From Tragulus kanchil (taxonomy: Eukaryota; Chordata; Mammalia; Artiodactyla; Tragulidae), in the NCBI GenBank assembly GCA_022376925.1, contig JAIOJX010000004.1:1054001-1118000 (forward strand): 64,000 nucleotides of DNA. The letters run 5' to 3'. The translations under genes were made by a program, and so were the position numbers. The notes under the pieces are model-generated. The model did no database searches and was not told the DNA's origin. It saw nothing but the letters and a program-made list of their open reading frames with translations. Positions 1 to 9,900 of the stretch are shown piece after piece; position 1 is the first letter of the stretch, and each line of letters begins with the position of its first letter.

Positions 1-36
1 AATACCTGTCACTTGTCCAAGGCCACAAAGTTTAAT

Positions 37-260
37 GGTACAATGGCTCAGTGGGTAAAGAATCCACCTGAAATCCAGGAGACACAGGAGACATGGGTTT
101 GATCCCTGGGTTGAGAAGATCCCCTAGAAAAGGAAATGGCAACCCTCTCCAGTATTCTTGCCTGGGAAATCCCTTGGACAGAAGAATCTGGTGGGCTACA
201 GTACAAAGAGTTGCTTAGAGTCAGACATGACTGCCATATAGAGCATCTAAGCACACATAC
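37..260 (+). mobile_element. Bov-tA type SINE (copy 1)
   Basis: tRNA-like head (ggctcagtgggtaaagaatc), then the BovA part with the characteristic ggaaatggcaaccctctcc and tattcttgcctgggaaatcc segments. Located in SPINK13 intron 2. Confidence 0.85.
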
Positions 261-923
261 AGAATTTAATTCCAATTCCAATATAGAACCCTCACTCTTA
301 ACAACCACATTTAAACCTCTGCTTTCTAGAAGTTCACATAAATATCTCTACTCATAAGCTTCTAATAATGAGTTTCTGGTATTGGAACTCCGAGTTTAAA
401 TGAAAACTTTGCATCGGGATTTAAGTTGAGTTACTACACTGTTTCTGACTTTGATTATCAGAAATTTTTAGTTCATATTTTGCCATTGGAAAAATTACTT
501 TTATTTGGATGCAAAAAGTGTATCCATTCTTTCTGTTATTGCACAGAGATTAATGGATCATAATCAGAAAGTCTTTCCTATGTAAAGATTAAAGAACAAT
601 CCAGTTATATTATATTTTGATCTCTATATAATTTTGTTTTTAATGCTTACACCATACAACCCCAAATGGTTTTTACTCTTTAATCAATGACATAGCAAAT
701 TTAAAACTGAGATCAGAACTGTGAAAAGAAATAGAGAATAATTAAATGGATGAAGTTGTTAAGGAAGGAATACCAGCCACAAATTTTGTTGTCATAAATT
801 ATTTTGTATACTTTGTACAAATAAGTAATTACATTACATTTCTTTATTCAGTCAGTAACTTCAGTAAGTAAAATCAAATTACATGGAGGACTATTAACCT
901 ATTGTGTCTCTACTTACTTGCAG

Positions 924-961
924 AATTCTTCAAACCTCATGATTATTCTAAATGGCCAGCG
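924..961 (+). CDS. SPINK13: SPINK13 exon 2
   Basis: A 38-nt exon. It is preceded by a pyrimidine-rich acceptor ending in cag at 921-923 and followed by gtaaat at 962. Read in phase 1 (first base of the codon from exon 1) it gives 13 residues ending DYSKWPA. These align without gaps to the 13 residues that precede the Kazal exon in human SPINK13 (ending DFTRWPK). The first residue is assumed to be Glu, because exon 1 is off-window and should supply a G. It is single-copy here, but it lies in the second copy of a duplicated block, so another copy is expected just upstream of the window. Confidence 0.8.
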
Positions 962-3900
962 GTAAATTTAGATTTCTCAGTTCTGAACTCTGATTTCAAT
1001 CTGATCACTCTCTTGACATGAGAGACCTAAAACTTCATAGTGGTAAAGTAGAAGTTTTCTATGTGATTTTGGGCATGTATCCTAATCTCTTCAGGCTTAA
1101 ATTTACCCCCATGTAATAGTAAAATACATCTCTGAACATTAAATGAAATAATACCTGTCACTTGTCCAAGGCCACAAAGTTTAATGGTACAATGGCTCAG
1201 TGGGTAAAGAATCCACCTGAAATCCAGGAGACACAGGAGACATGGGTTTGATCCCTGGGTTGAGAAGATCCCCTAGAAAAGGAAATGGCAACCCTCTCCA
1301 GTATTCTTGCCTGGGAAATCCCTTGGACAGAAGAATCTGGTGGGCTACAGTACAAAGAGTTGCTTAGAGTCAGACATGACTGCCATATAGAGCATCTAAG
1401 CACACATACAGAATTTAATTCCAATTCCAATATAGAACCCTCACTCTTAACAACCACATTTAAACCTCTGCTTTCTAGAAGTTCACATAAATATCTCTAC
1501 TCATAAGCTTCTAATAATGAGTTTCTGGTATTGGAACTCCGAGTTTAAATGAAAACTTTGCATGCGGGATTTAAGTTGAGTTACTACACTGTTTCTGACT
1601 GATTAATGAGTGAGGACACTGTAGTCAGAGAAAAACTTGCCTAACCAAAGCAAGATCTTCTTGAAGAAGATCAATTAACTGGTAACATTTCATATTACTT
1701 CTTTGTGGGGCAGAAGTGACAGGCCAGGAGCAGATGAGGGAAAGTCTATCAGTTGCTAATCATGTGATATTTATGATGTTTGCAGCCCCCATGTAAAATG
1801 TACTACCCAGTGGATCCTCTTTATGATGCAAACTGTCCTGAGGTGAAAGCACATGTTTGTGCTACAAATGGCAAAACTTACAAGAATGAGTGTTTCTTTT
1901 GCATTGATCGGTGGTAAGTTCAAAATAAGATAGCATTGGGTTTTTTTTTCTATTATTTCTTCATGGAAATTCCAATAATTTTAGAGAGGAAGTTGATGCA
2001 TGGGAGCTTTTTTATAGCTTCCATTGTTCACAAAAGACTGTCGACTGTCGACTACATACAAAGTAAAGAGAAAAGTCTTTTTTAAAAAATTTAGTTAGCA
2101 CTCAAAGCCGACTCATTTGAAAACAAAAGAAAGAAAAGTTTACACAGTATTTTAGGAGAGTTGTACAGAGATTGTATAAGTAGATAGTCTACTAATTATA
2201 TTCAATGATATTCAAGCATAAATAGAAATCTATTTTTAAAAAATCAAATTTTCTTTAACATACCTATGAATGACATACCTATGAATAGCACACACACTAT
2301 AGCTTGGGAGAAATAAATACAGATACTGACACAGACACAGATATAGACATAGAAGTGTGGGTATGCACATGAGTGGCAAAGTGATTATGTGGTCTTACAT
2401 GGATAAAAATTAACCATCAACTTTTAATTTTTTGCCTTTCAAATAAATTGAATGGGAAATTTAGATAAACAATTAATAATATTCCTTGTAATATGTTTTA
2501 GCTGTGTTTGAAATTGTTTTTACAGATCAGCTTCATTGTGTCTTGTCAGTTTTGATTTGACGAGTCAGAAAATGACTGCCATATAGAGCATCTAAGCACA
2601 CATACAGAATTTAATTCCAATTCCAATATAGAACCCTCACTCTTAACAACCACATTTAAACCTCTGCTTTCTAGAAGTTCACATAAATATCTCTACTCAT
2701 AAGCTTCTAATAATGAGTTTCTGGTATTGGAACTCCGAGTTTAAATGAAAACTTTGCATGCGGGATTTAAGTTGAGTTACTACACTGTTTCTGACTGATT
2801 AATGAGTGAGGACACTGTAGTCAGAGAAAAACTTGCCTAACCAAAGCAAGATCTTCTTGAAGAAGATCAATTAACTGGTAACATTTCATATTACTTCTTT
2901 GTGGGGCAGAAGTGACAGGCCAGGAGCAGATGAGGGAAAGTCTATCAGTTGCTAATCATGTGATATTTATGATGTTTGCAGCCCCCATGTAAAATGTACT
3001 ACCCAGTGGATCCTCTTTATGATGCAAACTGTCCTGAGGTGAAAGCACATGTTTGTGCTACAAATGGCAAAACTTACAAGAATGAGTGTTTCTTTTGCAT
3101 TGATCGGTGGTAAGTTCAAAATAAGATAGCATTGGGTTTTTTTTTCTATTATTTCTTCATGGAAATTCCAATAATTTTAGAGAGGAAGTTGATGCATGGG
3201 AGCTTTTTTATAGCTTCCATTGTTCACAAAAGACTGTCGACTGTCGACTACATACAAAGTAAAAAGTCTTTTTAAAAAAATTTAGTTAGCACTCAAAGCC
3301 GACTCATTTGAAAACAAAAGAAAGAAAAGTTTACACAGTATTTTAGGAGAGTTGTACAGAGATTGTATAAGTAGATAGTCTACTAATTATATTCAATGAT
3401 ATTCAAGCATAAATAGAAATCTATTTTTAAAAAATCAAATTTTCTTTAACATACCTATGAATGACATACCTATGAATAGCACACACACTATAGCTTGGGA
3501 GAAATAAATACAGATACTGACACAGACACAGATATAGACATAGAAGTGTGGGTATGCACATGAGTGGCAAAGTGATTATGTGGTCTTACATGGATAAAAA
3601 TTAACCATCAACTTTTAATTTTTTGCCTTTCAAATAAATTGAATGGGAAATTTAGATAAACAATTAATAATATTCCTTGTAATATGTTTTAGCTGTGTTT
3701 GAAATTGTTTTTACAGATCAGCTTCATTGTGTCTTGTCAGCAAATCTTCTATGACCTATGAGATTTCTGTTGGGAGTCTCCAGGAGTACCCTTAGGATTA
3801 ATGATTCTCTAGTAAGACTCCTAGGAGTCAGAAAAGCTGTTATATGCATGATAACAGTTTATTACAATGAAAGGATATGGAATAAAATTAGAAAATTGGG

Positions 3901-6900
3901 TGGATTCGGGGAATTAAGAACAATCTTCCAGTTGTCCTCTCCCAGGGGAGTCACAAAGGTAATGCTTACATTCTCCAGTTATGATGTATCTTAATTTGTA
4001 TAAAGTATTGCCAACCTGGGAAGTCCACAAAAGCCTTCATGTTCAACCTTTTTAATGGGGACATGCAGCACCTACATGACAGACAACTACTTAGTCTTCC
4101 ACCCGACTCCCCTCAGGAGTCAAACTGATACAGAGTGGCTCAGCACCACAGGTAAACATTCATCTGAGGGTAAATTATCTGGCATGGCCTATGGCCCTAG
4201 GTTACAAAGTTACTCTTAGACAGAATATCCCAAGGATTTATAGGTTACTTTCTATGAATTGATTTGAGCACCTCAAGCCTGCTTTAATGCATATCTTCCT
4301 TTGAGAAAAATCTTCATGGACTTCTAGCATAATGTTACCACGGTACAAGAATTATTTCTGAGCATGGAGGGAAACAAGGTGTAGAAACTAGTCCAATAAA
4401 AGTAATACTGGGGCTTCCCTGGTGGTCCAGTGGGTAAGGACACCACCTTGCAGTGTAGGGGGCACCAGTTGGATCTCTGGCCTGGGAAGATCCCGCATGC
4501 TGCAGAGTGGCTGGACTGATGTGTCCAACTACCAAGCCAGAGCTCTGGAATGCATGCACCCAGAGCCGGTGCTCTGCATAGCTTGGGAGAAATAAATACA
4601 GATACTGACACAGACACAGATATAGACATAGAAGTGTGGGTATGCACATGAGTGGCAAAGTGATTATGTGGTCTTACATGGATAAAAATTAACCATCAAC
4701 TTTTAATTTTTTGCCTTTCAAATAAATTGAATGGGAAATTTAGATAAACAATTAATAATATTCCTTGTAATATGTTTTAGCTGTGTTTGAAATTGTTTTT
4801 ACAGATCAGCTTCATTGTGTCTTGTCAGCAAATCTTCTATGACCTATGAGATTTCTGTTGGGAGTCTCCAGGAGTACCCTTAGGATTAATGATTCTCTAG
4901 TAAGACTCCTAGGAGTCAGAAAAGCTGTTATATGCATGATAACAGTTTATTACAATGAAAGGATATGGAATAAAATTAGAAAATTGGGTGGATTCGGGGA
5001 ATTAAGAACAATCTTCCAGTTGTCCTCTCCCAGGGGAGTCACAAAGGTAATGCTTACATTCTCCAGTTATGATGTATCTTAATTTGTATAAAGTATTGCC
5101 AACCTGGGAAGTCCACAAAAGCCTTCATGTTCAACCTTTTTAATGGGGACATGCAGCACCTACATGACAGACAACTACTTAGTCTTCCACCCGACTCCCC
5201 TCAGGAGTCAAACTGATACAGAGTGGCTCAGCACCACAGGTAAACATTCATCTGAGGGTAAATTATCTGGCATGGCCTATGGCCCTAGGTTACAAAGTTA
5301 CTCTTAGACAGAATATCCCAAGGATTTATAGGTTACTTTCTATGAATTGATTTGAGCACCTCAAGCCTGCTTTAATGCATATCTTCCTTTGAGAAAAATC
5401 TTCATGGACTTCTAGCATAATGTTACCACGGTACAAGAATTATTTCTGAGCATGGAGGGAAACAAGGTGTAGAAACTAGTCCAATAAAAGTAATACTGGG
5501 GCTTCCCTGGTGGTCCAGTGGGTAAGGACACCACCTTGCAGTGTAGGGGGCACCAGTTGGATCTCTGGCCTGGGAAGATCCCGCATGCTGCAGAGTGGCT
5601 GGACTGATGTGTCCAACTACCAAGCCAGAGCTCTGGAATGCATGCACCCAGAGCCGGTGCTCTGCAATGAGAGAGGCCACTGCAATGGGAGGCCCACTCA
5701 GGCCAAAGAACAGAGATGAATGAAAATAAATAAAAATGAAAGAGCAATAGAAGTGGCAAAAAAAAAAAAAAAAAGTAATACCGGCTCCTCTTCAAAGTAA
5801 TATTCACCTCAGAGTATGAATTTAAAGGAATGCAATGGAAACTGAAAAACATGAATTAAACAAGTATCTATCAATGATTTCAAAGAAAGATGAATGAGAA
5901 TTCATGAATATTACCAGGCTGTGCAGAAGGTTAAGTCACATACTGCGGTGGTTGTTACTTTCTCAGGCAGGGCTAATTAGGAAAGACACTTGGAAGTATA
6001 TTCTTAGCTCTTCCACATAAACATTGTCACAGTCTGGTATTTGGGCACACACCACTAAAAAGACCAGCATAGGAAGGACCCACCCAAAGTGGCCTGGGCT
6101 TCTGGAAATTAGCACAGTTGGATGAAGAATTACATTGTGGGCTTGATTCTCCCTTATGCTACAACCCAATGGTGTCTCAAAGATGATTCAAAGAGGTTTT
6201 TTTTTTGTCCCCAGCCTCAACTAGGAGACTTGAGAAAGTCTCAGAAGTTCTAAGATCATGACAGTGATCTGTTCTGGCTCGCTCTAGCGCTCCTCTCTTT
6301 CCTCCTTTCTTTTTCTTCCTTCTTTCTTTCCTTCCCTGTCTCCTTTTCATTTTTCTTTCTTTTCTATATTGTAAATCTGCCAGAGAACATTGATGCCAAT
6401 GACAGGTATATAGTTAGTACAGGAGCCAGTGTATTTGTTTTAATTTTAGCAATATCCAAGGAATTTATTTCTGAGGCACCTCAAGCCTGCTTTAATGCAT
6501 ATCTTCCTTTGAGAAAAATCTTCATGGACTTCTAGCATAATGTTACCACGGTACAAGAATTATTTCTGAGCATGGAGGGAAACAAGGTGTAGAAACTAGT
6601 CCAATAAAAGTAATACTGGGGCTTCCCTGGTGGTCCAGTGGGTAAGGACACCACCTTGCAGTGTAGGGGGCACCAGTTGGATCTCTGGCCTGGGAAGATC
6701 CCGCATGCTGCAGAGTGGCTGGACTGATGTGTCCAACTACCAAGCCAGAGCTCTGGAATGCATGCACCCAGAGCCGGTGCTCTGCAATGAGAGAGGCCAC
6801 TGCAATGGGAGGCCCACTCAGGCCAAAGAACAGAGATGAATGAAAATAAATAAAAATGAAAGAGCAATAGAAGTGGCAAAAAAAAAAAAAAAAAGTAATA

Positions 6901-9900
6901 CCGGCTCCTCTTCAAAGTAATATTCACCTCAGAGTATGAATTTAAAGGAATGCAATGGAAACTGAAAAACATGAATTAAACAAGTATCTATCAATGATTT
7001 CAAAGAAAGATGAATGAGAATTCATGAATATTACCAGGCTGTGCAGAAGGTTAAGTCACATACTGCGGTGGTTGTTACTTTCTCAGGCAGGGCTAATTAG
7101 GAAAGACACTTGGAAGTATATTCTTAGCTCTTCCACATAAACATTGTCACAGTCTGGTATTTGGGCACACACCACTAAAAAGACCAGCATAGGAAGGACC
7201 CACCCAAAGTGGCCTGGGCTTCTGGAAATTAGCACAGTTGGATGAAGAATTACATTGTGGGCTTGATTCTCCCTTATGCTACAACCCAATGGTGTCTCAA
7301 AGATGATTCAAAGAGGTTTTTTTTTTGTCCCCAGCCTCAACTAGGAGACTTGAGAAAGTCTCAGAAGTTCTAAGATCATGACAGTGATCTGTTCTGGCTC
7401 TCTCTCCCTCTCCTCTCTTTCCTCCTTTCTTTTTCTTCCTTCTTTCTTTCCTTCCCTGTCTCCTTTTCATTTTTCTTTCTTTTCTATATTGTAAATCTGC
7501 CAGAGAACATTGATGCCAATGACAGGTATATAGTTAGTACAGGAGCCAGTGTATTTGTTTTAATTTTAATGGTGACTTGCATGTATAAACTTGGCCTTCA
7601 TGACATTTCTGTATGCAGGGCAAAAAGTATCAAATGGTCTTGATGCTCTTTTGAGTGATGGAGGTAGAAGAATAATTGCCCTTAATTAGTGTTTTGAAGA
7701 AAAATCCTGATAAATCAGACTCATAATCCTGAGAGATATCCACCATTGATGAGCAATGTAAATCCCTTGAAAAAGAAAGAAAACTGAAGAATACAAGTCT
7801 TGCCTAGAATTGGAAAAAAAAAAATTCACAGTCACTATCCTTAAAGGAATCTCCCAAGCCTGCTCAGTATTAGGACCCTAATAATAACTACCAAGAAAAC
7901 AGAATTGTATGAAACAGATCCCAAACTCTTCATAATGTTGTGTATACAAAAGAATATATTATGTAAGAAAACTCATGATGATAGAAAACAGTATTGATTC
8001 TGTTTAAACAAAATAGTATTTCACTAATTTTTTATGGTTGATAGTATCTAAATATAATCAGATTTTACATAAAATATCAATTTCTAATTTATTTAAAAAT
8101 TGAACATTAACAGTAAGCTAGGATTTCACATGTAAGAAAAAGCAACAGTTATCTAGTAGCAGCTGCCCATCCAAATGGAGCCCAGGCATTCCAGAAAGCT
8201 ATTGTTCCACCTCTCTCTATTGTGGGAAGGTGGCCCACTCCATTTATTTATATCACTAGCTTGATTACTACAAACAATTGTTTGCAACCCTGATCTATTT
8301 GCAGAAAACAATCTGTAAAGTAATTATCTTTCAATACATTGTGGTCTTGATTCTCCCTTATGCTACAACCCAATGGTGTCTCAAAGATGATTCAAAGAGG
8401 TTTTTTTTTTGTCCCCAGCCTCAACTAGGAGACTTGAGAAAGTCTCAGAAGTTCTAAGATCATGACAGTGATCTGTTCTGGCTCTCTCCCTCTCCTCTCT
8501 TTCCTCCTTTCTTTTTCTTCCTTCTTTCTTTCCTTCCCTGTCTCCTTTTCATTTTTCTTTCTTTTCTATATTGTAAATCTGCCAGAGAACATTGATGCCA
8601 ATGACAGGTATATAGTTAGTACAGGAGCCAGTGTATTTGTTTTAATTTTAATGGTGACTTGCATGTATAAACTTGGCCTTCATGACATTTCTGTATGCAG
8701 GGCAAAAAGTATCAAATGGTCTTGATGCTCTTTTGAGTGATGGAGGTAGAAGAATAATTGCCCTTAATTAGTGTTTTGAAGAAAAATCCTGATAAATCAG
8801 ACTCATAATCCTGAGAGATATCCACCATTGATGAGCAATGTAAATCCCTTGAAAAAGAAAGAAAACTGAAGAATACAAGTCTTGCCTAGAATTGGAAAAA
8901 AAAAAATTCACAGTCACTATCCTTAAAGGAATCTCCCAAGCCTGCTCAGTATTAGGACCCTAATAATAACTACCAAGAAAACAGAATTGTATGAAACAGA
9001 TCCCAAACTCTTCATAATGTTGTGTATACAAAAGAATATATTATGTAAGAAAACTCATGATGATAGAAAACAGTATTGATTCTGTTTAAACAAAATAGTA
9101 TTTCACTAATTTTTTATGGTTGATAGTATCTAAATATAATCAGATTTTACATAAAATATCAATTTCTAATTTATTTAAAAATTGAACATTAACAGTAAGC
9201 TAGGATTTCACATGTAAGAAAAAGCAACAGTTATCTAGTAGCAGCTGCCCATCCAAATGGAGCCCAGGCATTCCAGAAAGCTATTGTTCCACCTCTCTCT
9301 ATTGTGGGAAGGTGGCCCACTCCATTTATTTATATCACTAGCTTGATTACTACAAACAATTGTTTGCAACCCCTGAATCAATATTTGGCAGAAAACAACA
9401 AAATTCTGTAAAGTAATTATCTTTCAATTAAAAATAATTTTAAAAAAGAGAAAATCAAATATGCGGATTAAGGTAGGGAGTCACTTAATGGAAGGGGCAG
9501 TTAGAATCTCTTTCTTCACTTCGCATCTTTCTACCCTCTCTTTCTTTCTCTCTCCCTCCCTCCCTCCTCTTCTGTGTGTCTTCTTTTTCAGATTCTTCTC
9601 TCTTATAGGTCATTATAAGATACTGTGTATAGTTCCTGTGCTATAGAGTAGGTCCTTGTTTATCTATTTTATATATATTAGAATGTATTTGTTATCTCAG
9701 ACTCCTAATTTATTCATCCAACTTGCTATCCCCTTTAATAACCCCAAGTTTTTTTTATGTTTATGAGTCTATTTCTGTTTTTTATAAATAAGTTTATTTG
9801 CATCATTTTTAAGATTCCACATATAAGTGATATCATATATTTGTCTTCTGACTTACTTCACTTAAAATGATAATCTCTAGGCCCATCCACATTGCTACAA

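Larger units (their letters stand above)
1..1600. repeat. Direct duplication 1 (1-450 = 1150-1600)
   Basis: 1-450 repeats at 1150-1600 with one indel (catcggg against catgcggg near 412). The second copy presumably begins at about 451 and the first begins before the window, so 451-1149 (with SPINK13 exon 2) should also exist upstream. Confidence 0.93.
1376..3740. repeat. Direct duplication 2 (1376-2549 = 2572-3740)
   Basis: Near-identical copies carrying SPINK13 exon 3. A small indel lies near the A-rich run at about 2070 against 3262. About 22 bases at 2550-2571 match neither copy. Confidence 0.95.
5356..7568. repeat. Direct duplication 4 (5356-6448 = 6476-7568)
   Basis: Offset 1120. The copies differ in the pyrimidine-rich tract near 6278-6294 against 7398-7414. 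Filler of 27 bases at 6449-6475. Confidence 0.95.

Noticed and set aside
1786..3109. Two Kazal exons in SPINK13 as a true double-domain inhibitor
   Set aside because: The copies are identical including intron flanks, the phases do not allow both in frame, and the same kind of duplication occurs in non-coding DNA throughout the window.
5497..5570. tRNA gene in the SINE head
   Set aside because: tRNA-derived SINE heads keep A- and B-box-like sequence but no intact cloverleaf; the elements have SINE tails and target-site duplications.
5412..5852. 146-codon open frame on the minus strand (also 6532-6972)
   Set aside because: It runs through a CHR SINE and its A-tail; it is an antisense translation of repeat sequence.
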